From: Hyphomicrobiales bacterium | GTDB taxonomy: Bacteria > Pseudomonadota > Alphaproteobacteria > Rhizobiales > Aestuariivirgaceae | NCBI GenBank assembly: GCA_012032065.1 | Contig: JAAURV010000063.1 | Span: forward strand, 1-11,494 | Length of the DNA stretch: 11,494 nucleotides | Reading direction: 5' to 3' | Shown: positions 6,025 through 11,494 of the stretch, in pieces | Numbering within the stretch: the first letter of the stretch is position 1 | Layout of the letters: each line of letters starts with the position of its first letter | The notes under the pieces: generated by a model | What the model was told of the DNA's origin: nothing | What the model saw: the letters and a program-made list of their open reading frames with translations, nothing else | The model's database searches: none | Made by a program: the position numbers and the translations under genes

Positions 6025-7548
6025 TCACAAAACGAAATCCGCCGCCGAGAGATTGGCGGCCACGAAGTTGGCAAGCACAATCTCCATCTCGGCTCCGCCC
6101 GTGCCCGAAGTGTTGAACTGGACCACCGTAAATGTCCCGGACTGCAACGCGCGAATCTGGCCTTCGGCGGTGAAAACTCCCGAGCCGATGAACGAAAACG
6201 CTTGGTCGCCGCCAAGCCCCGCCTTGGCATCGATCGTTTCGGCGTCGATTCTATCGACAAACGAAAGGCCGGCGGCAGGATTGACCGTGAAGTCGGTGAT
6301 AAGGTCGCGCTGCGCGCCGGGCGTCGACTCGCTAAGCGCGTTGTAGTCGAAGCGGTCGCTGCCGAGGCCACCGGTTAAGAGGTCGCGTTCGGTGCCGCCC
6401 ACAAGCACATCGTCGCCGGTTTCCCCCAGCAGCCGGTCCTCGCCCGAAGCGCCGCGGAGCGTATCGGCGCCATCGCGGCCCTGGATGACGTCGTTGCCAA
6501 ATGCGCCGTTGATCGTGTTGATTCCATTGTTGCCCCGCAACGTGTCGGCTGCGTTCGATCCGATGAGATTCTCGATATTTGCATAAGTGTCGCCCAGCGC
6601 ATCGCCGAGATTGAACCATGGCCGCAGCAAGTCCGCCGTAACTCCCGCAGCCGCCGAGAGGTACGAGGCGGAGTCCGCTCCAGCGCCGCCGTCCATCGCA
6701 TCGCCGCCGCCTCCGCCATCGAGTTGATCGTTTCCGGCTTCGCCGAGCAGCCTGTTCGCGCCGCCATCACCGTCGAGAACATCGTTGAACGTGCTCCCCT
6801 GCAGGTCTTCGATGCTCTGGAGATCGTCACCGGCGGCATCACCGGTTGCCGCGAATACGAGATCGAGGGAAATCTTCACGCCGGCCGCCGCGTTGAGATA
6901 GCTGGCCATGTCCGTGCCATCGTCGCCAAGCAACGCGTCAGCGCCCGCGCCACCCATCAGCGTGTCGTTGCCGAAGAAGCCTTCGAGCGAGTCCGTGCCA
7001 GCGCCGCCGATGATGACGTTGTTCAACTCGTTGCCAAGACCAGAAAAATTTCCGGCGCCGGTGAAGGTCAGGTTCTCGAGATTCGCCCCGAGGATGACAG
7101 AATTGAGCGATGTCTTGATCGTATCGCTCCCCTCGCCCGCATTCTCGATGATCGTGGACAGCGCGTCGGTCAGGTAGGTGTCGTCGCCTGTTCCGCCCAA
7201 CAAGGCGTTGACGCTGGGGCCCGAAATCAACGTGTCGTTTCCGGCGCCGCCAACCAGCGTGAGCAAGACCGCGCCTGCCGCCACTGTCGAGGCGTTGATC
7301 GTATCTTCGCCGCCGCCGCCCCGCACGATCAGCCGGTCGAAGGTTTCCACGCCGAGAATCTCATAAGTCTCGGCAAGGCCGGTCAGCGACGCCTTGCCGC
7401 CGGATACGACGACGTTGATGTTGTCGTTTCCGCCGCGCGTGTCGATGTCAACGGCGTCGGCCTGCCCGTCAGGAACGCCGCTCGATGCATTGAGATCGAT
7501 CCGGATGTTCTTGACGTCGGTTCCGGAAAGATCGTTCACCGTGATCAC
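6025..7548 (-). CDS. RTX calcium-binding protein, C-terminal part of a gene split by a frameshift
   Basis: 507 codons opening with GTG at 7548, which overlaps the TGA of the upstream part (GTGA) and has no ribosome site. It begins in mid-motif (ITVNDLSGTDV), so it is the continuation of the 7545-9803 frame and not an independent gene. The order is: the rest of the third large repeat (residues 1-125), an ENAGEGSDTIKTSLN / NLENLTFTG segment as in many bacterial RTX adhesins (130-165), RTX nonapeptides of the GGxGxDxL type at about 178-290 and 330-395, interrupted by two 'ASYLsAAaGV' segments, then a serralysin-type C-terminal module (FDYNALSESTPG, DLITDFTV, DRIDAETIDA, QAFSFIG) ending in LSAADFVL. 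RTX nonapeptides bind Ca2+ outside the cell, and this C-terminus is typical of type I (ABC-TolC) secretion substrates. No transporter genes are in the window. No protease zinc motif is present, so it is probably structural or surface-associated. Confidence 0.85.
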   Translation of the reverse strand: MITVNDLSGTDVKNIRIDLNASSGVPDGQADAVDIDTRGGNDNINVVVSGGKASLTGLAETYEILGVETFDRLIVRGGGGEDTINASTVAAGAVLLTLVGGAGNDTLISGPSVNALLGGTGDDTYLTDALSTIIENAGEGSDTIKTSLNSVILGANLENLTFTGAGNFSGLGNELNNVIIGGAGTDSLEGFFGNDTLMGGAGADALLGDDGTDMASYLNAAAGVKISLDLVFAATGDAAGDDLQSIEDLQGSTFNDVLDGDGGANRLLGEAGNDQLDGGGGGDAMDGGAGADSASYLSAAAGVTADLLRPWFNLGDALGDTYANIENLIGSNAADTLRGNNGINTINGAFGNDVIQGRDGADTLRGASGEDRLLGETGDDVLVGGTERDLLTGGLGSDRFDYNALSESTPGAQRDLITDFTVNPAAGLSFVDRIDAETIDAKAGLGGDQAFSFIGSGVFTAEGQIRALQSGTFTVVQFNTSGTGGAEMEIVLANFVAANLSAADFVL

Positions 7549-8981
7549 GTCGCGCCGCCGAGCGCTTTGAACGAAATGGTCTCCAAATCGTTCATGTCCA
7601 TCACGACATTTGCGACGTTCCGGAAGAGAATCGCGCGGCCGCCATTGGCGGAAATGTCGATGATCTCGGAGACGTTCGCGCCGTTGAACTGGAGCGTATC
7701 GGTTCCGCCCTGGCCTTCGATCGTGTCGTTGTCATCACCCGGATTCCACACGAAGGTGTCATTGCCAAGTCCCAGCAGCGCCACATCATCGCCGTCGCCG
7801 CCAAGAACGAGATCGGCAGCGGCCGAGCCTATGAGCACATCGTTGCCCAATCCGCCGTTGAACGTCAGTCCGATGGCGGATCCGGACGCATTGACCACAT
7901 CGTTGCCGCCCTGGGCATTGAGGACGACGGTGTCGATCGATTCCAGAGTTTCGATACGCGTCACGGCCTGCAAGCCGCTCACCGTCATGATCGATCCGGC
8001 GCTGGCGACATTGATCTGATCATCGCCTTGCGTGGCGTTGACCGTGACCTGATCGGCAGCGCCGTCACCGGTTCCGCCGGGCCCTGCGAGTTTAACAGTA
8101 ACCTGCGTGACATCCGTTCCACTGAGATCGCCCACGACAACACTGTCGCTTCCGCCAAGGGCGGCAAACTCGATGCGCTCGACATCGTCGAGATCCATCG
8201 TGACGTTGGCGACATCGCGGAAGAACAGCGCGCGGCCGCCGTTCGCGGAGATGTTGATGTTCTCGCCGATGGCGGCGCCGTTGAACTTGAGAATGTCGAA
8301 ACCGTCCTGGCCCTCGACGATATCGCTGCCGTCGCCCGGGTCCCACTGAAACACGTCGTTGCCAGCGCCCAGAAACGCGGCGTCGTTGCCCTGCTGGCCA
8401 TCGACCGTGTCGTTGCCGGTGTCGCCGAGGAAAAAATCAGCGCCGGCGCTGCCGAGCAGGCTGTCATTGCCGGCTCCGCCGTCGAGCACAACTCCCATTG
8501 CGCCTGACAGGATCGTCGATGCTCCAATGGCGTCATTGCCCGCGCCGCCGCGGATGACGATGCTATCGATGCTTTCGACGCCCTGAACCTGAACGGCGTA
8601 GGGCAGTCCGATCACTTGGGCAGTGCCGCCCGGCGCGATCAGTTCGAGAGTATCAGCTGCGGCGGTTCCGTCCACGCGAACGATGTCGGTCGAGGCATCG
8701 CCTGCGCCGGAGGCGAGAAGGTCGACGATGACGTTCTGGACATCGGTGCCGCTCAAGTTGCCGGCTGTGATTTCATCCGTGCCGGTGAACGCGTTGAAGC
8801 GGATCGTCTCGAGATCGTTGAGGTCCATCGTGACATTGCCGACATTCCGCGTGAACAGCACCCGGTTGCCGTTCGCGGCGATGTTGACGATCTCGCTCGC
8901 CGCGGAGCCGTTGAAGACAAGCGTATCCAATCCAGCCTGGCCTTCGACGATGTCATTGCCGTCACCCGGATCCCATTGGAA
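7183..8981 (-). repeat. Three tandem ~200-aa protein repeats within the RTX gene
   Basis: Three consecutive units start at about 8981, 8351 and 7754 (reading down the minus strand), with lengths of 210 aa, 199 aa and about 190 aa. Each carries the same order of motifs: GNDxFxWxPGDxxD, xEGQxGxDxLxFNG, xNIxANGxRxLFxR, NVxMDLNDLExIxF, xxLSGTDVxxVxVDL, a GVESID/LESID/GVETFD block, and a GGAGND RTX turn. A shorter, diverged first copy begins at MIWNPGDD (about 9371). The conserved GGADxITVNDLSGTDV-type junction is what reveals the frameshift in the third unit. The repeats are also similar as DNA, as the adjacent minus-strand copies around 7620-7690 and 8215-8285 show. Confidence 0.8.
7545..7553 (-). 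other. Probable single-base frameshift in the RTX gene
   Basis: The minus strand reads GGCGGCGCGACGTGATCACG. As it stands it gives GGAT-stop. One added G gives GGC GGC GCG GAC GTG ATC (GGADVI), joining FKALGG of the upper frame to ITVNDLSGTDV of the lower frame. This is the same FxALGGxDxxxVxDLSGTDV sequence seen at the equivalent place in the preceding repeat (FAALGGSDSVVVGDLSGTDV). The repaired protein is 1259 aa. Confidence 0.8.
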
Positions 8982-9803
8982 GGTATCATTGCCCGCGCCC
9001 AGGAAGGCGGTATCGTTGCCTTGCTGACCGTCGACGAAATCGTTTCCGTCACCGCCAAGAAGTGTGTCGCCGCCGTTGCCGGCGAGAATCGTATCGTTGC
9101 CGGTGCCGCCGTCGACGGTGATCTGGATCAGGGCAGCGAGGTTCCCGGTGGCGCTGAATGAATCGTCGCCGCCGTTCATATTCAGAACCAATCTCTCGGT
9201 CGTGCCGATATCGATGGAGAAAGGAGCGGGATTGATCCGGTCGAAGCGGACCCGCGTTCCGTTGGCAGTCGCTGTGAATTGCTCCGCCCCGTTGCCGCCA
9301 TTGATTTCGCTGGTGTCGGTGCCGTCGCCGCCTTCATGCAGGTCAGTGTCGTCGCCGGGATTCCAGATCATCCGGTCGTCGCCCCCTTCGCCGAACATCT
9401 GATCGTCTGCGTCGCCGCCGGTGAGGATGTCGTCATCGTCGCCGCCGAAGAGGAAATCGTTGCCGCCCATTCCAAAAAGACTGTCATCGCCGAGCTGACC
9501 GAACAGCTGATCGCCGCCCGCTCCGCCGGTCACCACGTCATTCTCGGAACCGCCGAACAGAAAGGAAGCGGGCAATGCGCCGTTCGATTGGTTGAGCGTG
9601 ATGACGTCCGCGCCATTCAGGCCGCGGGCTTCTATCCTGATGGTATTGGCGACGGTGGCCGAACCGCCGGCGACCGGAACGGCTCCGCCATTGACCAGGA
9701 GAACGCCTGCCGCATCGCGGCTGACGGTGATGTTGTTGAGGAGCGTATCGCCGATGACGGAGAGTATCCCCGTTGCTGCATTGAAGCTTGCCGTGATTGC
9801 CAT
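7545..9803 (-). CDS. RTX calcium-binding (hemolysin-type repeat) protein, N-terminal part of a gene split by a frameshift
   Basis: 752 codons from ATG 9803 to TGA 7545. The ATG at 9803 is preferred to the ATG at 9809 because the AAGGA Shine-Dalgarno is 8 nt from the former and only 2 nt from the latter. It starts MAITASFNAATGILSVIGD without a signal peptide, as expected for a type I secretion substrate. Residues about 83-145 are a run of RTX nonapeptides (GGAGGDQLF, GQLGDDSLF, GMGGNDFLF, GGDDDDILT), which bind Ca2+ as a beta-roll. Next come a diverged module (WNPGDDTDLHEGGDG ... RFDRINPAPFSIDIG) and then the large repeats. I recognise this architecture from rhizobial 'calcium-binding protein' entries of unproven function. 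It ends in the middle of the third repeat at GGAT-stop; continuation in another frame from 7548 restores the motif. It is probably co-transcribed with the SGNH hydrolase. A role in surface layer, adhesion or biofilm is inference. Confidence 0.88.
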   Translation of the reverse strand: MAITASFNAATGILSVIGDTLLNNITVSRDAAGVLLVNGGAVPVAGGSATVANTIRIEARGLNGADVITLNQSNGALPASFLFGGSENDVVTGGAGGDQLFGQLGDDSLFGMGGNDFLFGGDDDDILTGGDADDQMFGEGGDDRMIWNPGDDTDLHEGGDGTDTSEINGGNGAEQFTATANGTRVRFDRINPAPFSIDIGTTERLVLNMNGGDDSFSATGNLAALIQITVDGGTGNDTILAGNGGDTLLGGDGNDFVDGQQGNDTAFLGAGNDTFQWDPGDGNDIVEGQAGLDTLVFNGSAASEIVNIAANGNRVLFTRNVGNVTMDLNDLETIRFNAFTGTDEITAGNLSGTDVQNVIVDLLASGAGDASTDIVRVDGTAAADTLELIAPGGTAQVIGLPYAVQVQGVESIDSIVIRGGAGNDAIGASTILSGAMGVVLDGGAGNDSLLGSAGADFFLGDTGNDTVDGQQGNDAAFLGAGNDVFQWDPGDGSDIVEGQDGFDILKFNGAAIGENINISANGGRALFFRDVANVTMDLDDVERIEFAALGGSDSVVVGDLSGTDVTQVTVKLAGPGGTGDGAADQVTVNATQGDDQINVASAGSIMTVSGLQAVTRIETLESIDTVVLNAQGGNDVVNASGSAIGLTFNGGLGNDVLIGSAAADLVLGGDGDDVALLGLGNDTFVWNPGDDNDTIEGQGGTDTLQFNGANVSEIIDISANGGRAILFRNVANVVMDMNDLETISFKALGGAT

Positions 9804-9898
9804 GTGCATCGTCCTTGAGTTGGATCACGCCGGGCCCCGGAGCAACGTGACGATGGTTTGTATTCTGGCTGTTCAAAGCATAGCGCCGCCTGAGCGGC

Positions 9899-9914
9899 TG
9901 TGATAGCGATCACC
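9899..9914 (-). promoter_or_regulatory. CRP/FNR-type palindromic operator candidate upstream of the RTX gene
   Basis: TGTGATAGCGATCACC has the TGTGA-N6-TCAC(A) form of CRP-family operators, with perfect GTGAT/ATCAC arms around AGCG. It lies about 95 nt upstream of ATG 9803 and about 190 nt from the groESL promoter, so it more likely serves the RTX gene. A weak minus-strand -10 (TATGCT, 9877-9882) would put it near the -35 region. Binding by a CRP/FNR-family regulator is inference. Confidence 0.4.
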
Positions 9915-10086
9915 AACTGTAGTGCCGGATCAGTATGTATAGGAATTTGACGAATTTTAGATATTTAGTCTTGACACCGTGCTGTGGATCGGTAAGGAAA
10001 GTGCTTTCTCCGGAAATGGGTCTTCAGGTTGTGGCGGCGGTTTCCAGAAATCCGCGCTGTTAACCATTTTTTACCCCTAACCACCC

Positions 10087-10118
10087 CTTGACGCCCCGAA
10101 ACTCGCGCCCTATCTCAG
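10087..10118 (+). promoter_or_regulatory. groESL promoter
   Basis: CTTGACG (10087-10093) is followed after 17 nt by TATCTC (10111-10116). As a sigma70-type promoter this is TTGACG-N17-TATCTC. It also fits the alphaproteobacterial heat-shock (RpoH) pattern as I remember it, CTTG-N18-CYTATNTNNG, with CCTATCTCAG at 10109-10118. Transcription would start at about 10123, just before the CIRCE element. Confidence 0.7.
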
Positions 10119-10128
10119 CTCGCAACTG

Positions 10129-10155
10129 TTAGCACTCGACCATATCGAGTGCCAG
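10129..10155 (+). promoter_or_regulatory. CIRCE operator (HrcA binding site)
   Basis: TTAGCACTC (10129-10137), nine bases, then GAGTGCCAG (10147-10155). The consensus is TTAGCACTC-N9-GAGTGCTAA; the left arm is perfect and the right arm differs at two of its last three positions (CAG for TAA). It sits at the predicted transcription start of groESL, the usual place for repression by HrcA, which is released upon heat stress. Confidence 0.9.
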
Positions 10156-10225
10156 CGGGTGCCGGGGACCAAGAGGAGATCCGGCAGAAAATCAACAAAA
10201 CTTATATATTGCAAGGAGTTGTCTC

Positions 10226-10540
10226 ATGAAGTTCCGTCCTTTGCATGATCGCGTCGTGGTCAAGCGGGTTGAGGAAGACACCAAGAGCAAGGGTGGCATC
10301 ATCATCCCTGATACCGCCCAGGAGAAGCCGATGCAGGGCGAAGTCATCTCGGTTGGCCCGGGCGGCCGCGACGAAAGCGGAAAACTGATCCCGATCGACC
10401 TCAAGGCTGGCGACATCGTGCTGTTCGGCAAGTGGTCGGGCACCGAAGTGAAGATCGACGGCACCGAGTACCTGATCATGAAGGAGAGCGACGTGATGGG
10501 CGTTCTCGAGGGAAAGTCAGCCGCCAAGAAGGCGGCGTAA
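10226..10540 (+). CDS. groES: Co-chaperonin GroES
   Basis: A 104-aa protein, normal for alphaproteobacterial GroES. GroES forms the heptameric lid of the GroEL folding chamber in the cytoplasm. Seen: MKFRPLHDRVVVKR at the N-terminus, the mobile loop 'EDTKSKGGIIIPDTA' (about 16-31) with the hydrophobic tripeptide III that docks onto GroEL, the roof-loop strand 'GEVISVGPG' (38-46), 'KAGDIVLFGKWSGTEVKIDG' with 'EYLIMKESDVMGVLE', and a Lys/Ala-rich tail. AAGGAG lies 7-8 nt before the ATG. It heads the operon with groEL 47 nt downstream, under the CIRCE-controlled promoter. The leader is about 100 nt long. Confidence 0.98.
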   Translation: MKFRPLHDRVVVKRVEEDTKSKGGIIIPDTAQEKPMQGEVISVGPGGRDESGKLIPIDLKAGDIVLFGKWSGTEVKIDGTEYLIMKESDVMGVLEGKSAAKKAA

Positions 10541-10587
10541 TCGTCAGCTTCCGCAAATCTCAATCGTAACATTCAAGGAGTCAGAAC

Positions 10588-11494
10588 ATGGCTGCGAAAG
10601 AAGTCCGCTTCGGCGGTGAAGCCCGCGAGCGCATGCTGCGCGGCGTCGACATTCTCGCCAACGCGGTGAAGGTCACCCTCGGTCCCAAGGGCCGCAACGT
10701 CGTCATCGACAAGAGCTTCGGCGCTCCCCGCACCACCAAGGACGGTGTGACGGTGGCGAAGGAAGTCGAGCTCGAGGACAAGTTCGAGAACATGGGCGCC
10801 CAGATGGTGCGCGAAGTCGCCTCGAAGACCAATGACGTCGCGGGCGACGGCACCACCACGGCCTGCGTGCTCGCCCAGGCGATCGTGCGCGAAGGCGCCA
10901 AGGCGGTCGCCGCCGGCATGAACCCGATGGATCTGCGGCGCGGCGTCGACATGGCGGTGGCTTGCGCCATCGAGGACCTGAAGAAGCGCTCGAAGAAGGT
11001 CAAGGGAACCGAGGAAGTGGGCCAGGTCGGCACGATTTCCGCCAATGGCGAAAAAGCCATCGGCGACATGATCGCCAAGGCCATGCAGAAAGTCGGCAAC
11101 GAAGGCGTGATCACGGTCGAGGAAGCCAAGACCGCCGAAACCGAACTCGATGTCGTCGAAGGCATGCAGTTCGACCGCGGTTATCTATCGCCCTACTTCA
11201 TCACCAACGCCGACAAGATGGTGGCGGAACTCGAGGACGCCTACATCCTGCTGCACGAGAAGAAGCTGTCGGGCCTCCAGGCCATGCTGCCGGTTCTCGA
11301 AGCCGTGGTGCAGACCTCGCGTCCGCTGATGATCATCGCCGAGGACATTGAGGGCGAAGCCCTTGCCACCCTCGTCGTCAACAAGCTGCGGGGCGGCCTC
11401 AAGGTCGCGGCCGTCAAGGCTCCGGGCTTCGGCGACCGCCGCAAGGCCATGCTGGAAGACATCGCCACGCTCACGGGCGGTCAGGTGATCTCGG
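10588..11494 (+). CDS. groEL: Chaperonin GroEL (60 kDa), 3'-truncated by the window edge
   Basis: The first 302 codons of about 545, open to the right edge. GroEL forms the double heptameric ring that folds proteins with ATP and GroES. The visible part covers the N-terminal equatorial and intermediate domains and most of the apical domain. It starts MAAKEVRFGGEARERMLRGV, has 'TLGPKGRNVVIDKSFGAP' (30-47), Asp52 in TTKDGVTVAKE, and the nucleotide-binding GDGTTT with Asp87 (86-91). 'GMNPMDLRRG' (110-119), 'EGMQFDRGYLSPYF' (191-204), and 'KAPGFGDRRKAMLEDIA' (278-294) are also present. Asp52 and Asp87, needed for ATP hydrolysis, are both intact. AAGGAG stands 9 nt before the ATG. Many Hyphomicrobiales carry several groEL copies; a CIRCE-controlled copy is usually the heat-inducible one. 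Confidence 0.98.
   Translation, partial: MAAKEVRFGGEARERMLRGVDILANAVKVTLGPKGRNVVIDKSFGAPRTTKDGVTVAKEVELEDKFENMGAQMVREVASKTNDVAGDGTTTACVLAQAIVREGAKAVAAGMNPMDLRRGVDMAVACAIEDLKKRSKKVKGTEEVGQVGTISANGEKAIGDMIAKAMQKVGNEGVITVEEAKTAETELDVVEGMQFDRGYLSPYFITNADKMVAELEDAYILLHEKKLSGLQAMLPVLEAVVQTSRPLMIIAEDIEGEALATLVVNKLRGGLKVAAVKAPGFGDRRKAMLEDIATLTGGQVIS

Larger units (their letters stand above)
9804..10128. other. Divergent intergenic region between the RTX gene and groESL
   Basis: I see no gene in this stretch. From left to right it holds the RTX Shine-Dalgarno (minus-strand AAGGA, about 9811-9815), a small hairpin GCCGC-CTGA-GCGGC (9885-9898), the CRP/FNR-like palindrome (9899-9914), an AT-rich patch (about 9931-9975) that contrasts with the GC-rich surroundings, and the groESL promoter (from 10087). 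A minus-strand TATGCT (9877-9882) is a weak -10 candidate for the RTX gene. Confidence 0.6.

Noticed and set aside
6012..6371. N-terminal extension of the SGNH frame up to 6371 (120 more codons)
   Set aside because: It overlaps the C-terminal part of the RTX gene in another frame and is Arg/Ser/Pro-rich without domain, typical of a shadow frame.
6724..8019. A 431-codon open frame on the + strand, opposite the RTX gene
   Set aside because: It is antisense to clear RTX repeats, has no recognisable domain, and long antisense frames are expected opposite repeated Gly/Asp-rich GC-biased codons. The same holds for other + strand frames at 8028-8507, 8616-9161 and 9279-9818.
9971..9976. Perfect TTGACA in the AT-rich patch upstream of groESL
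   Set aside because: The 16-18 nt spacing leads to TAAGGA/AAGGAA, a poor -10; a second groESL promoter is possible but unsupported.
10037..10075. Hairpin GCGG-TTTC...GAAA-T-CCGC followed by TTTTTT, as a terminator
   Set aside because: The stem is short with a bulge, the T-run is 11 nt away from it, and no + strand gene ends upstream that would need it.
10172..10178. AGAGGAG Shine-Dalgarno-like sequence in the groES leader, hinting at a leader peptide
   Set aside because: No ATG, GTG or TTG follows at a usable distance.

Overview
The window is GC-rich DNA with tightly packed genes. It suggests an alphaproteobacterium, probably of the Hyphomicrobiales (Bradyrhizobium/Hyphomicrobium-like). The reasons are a groESL operon with a CIRCE operator and an alphaproteobacterial-type heat-shock promoter, an RTX protein built from a module I recognise from rhizobial calcium-binding proteins, and a short exported protein of a type common in rhizobia. 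Genus-level assignment is inference only.

Layout, left to right. (1) Positions 1-2949, + strand: the 3' part of a molybdenum hydroxylase large subunit (xanthine dehydrogenase family), then a MoaD/ThiS-like protein ending in Gly-Gly, then an amidase-signature hydrolase. The three are coupled by a TGATG overlap and a 5-nt gap, so they look like one catabolic operon. (2) 2954-3256, - strand: a small exported protein of unknown function, convergent with the amidase. (3) 3486-3938, + strand: an RbsD/FucU-family sugar mutarotase whose Shine-Dalgarno lies inside an inverted repeat. (4) 3942-9803, - strand: a two-gene exported-protein unit. The upstream gene is a giant RTX calcium-binding protein (about 1259 aa if repaired) with three internal repeats of about 200 aa and a serralysin-type C-terminal secretion module. 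The downstream gene is an SGNH/GDSL hydrolase of about 670-690 aa. (5) 9804-10225: divergent intergenic region with an AT-rich patch, a CRP/FNR-like palindrome on the RTX side, and the groESL promoter plus CIRCE on the other side. (6) 10226-11494, + strand: groES and the first 302 codons of groEL.

The main anomalies are two reading-frame breaks in the RTX-SGNH unit. The RTX gene is split in the middle of a conserved repeat motif (near 7551). The SGNH gene has a textbook signal peptide lying in another frame just upstream of its visible frame (break near 5920). Adding one G on the coding strand repairs each. This could be sequencing/assembly error or real decay of the pair.

I see no CRISPR array, tRNA, rRNA, insertion sequence or phage gene. 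Apart from the RTX-SGNH unit and the Mo-hydroxylase/MoaD/amidase cluster the content is ordinary, and I do not claim a wholly new system.
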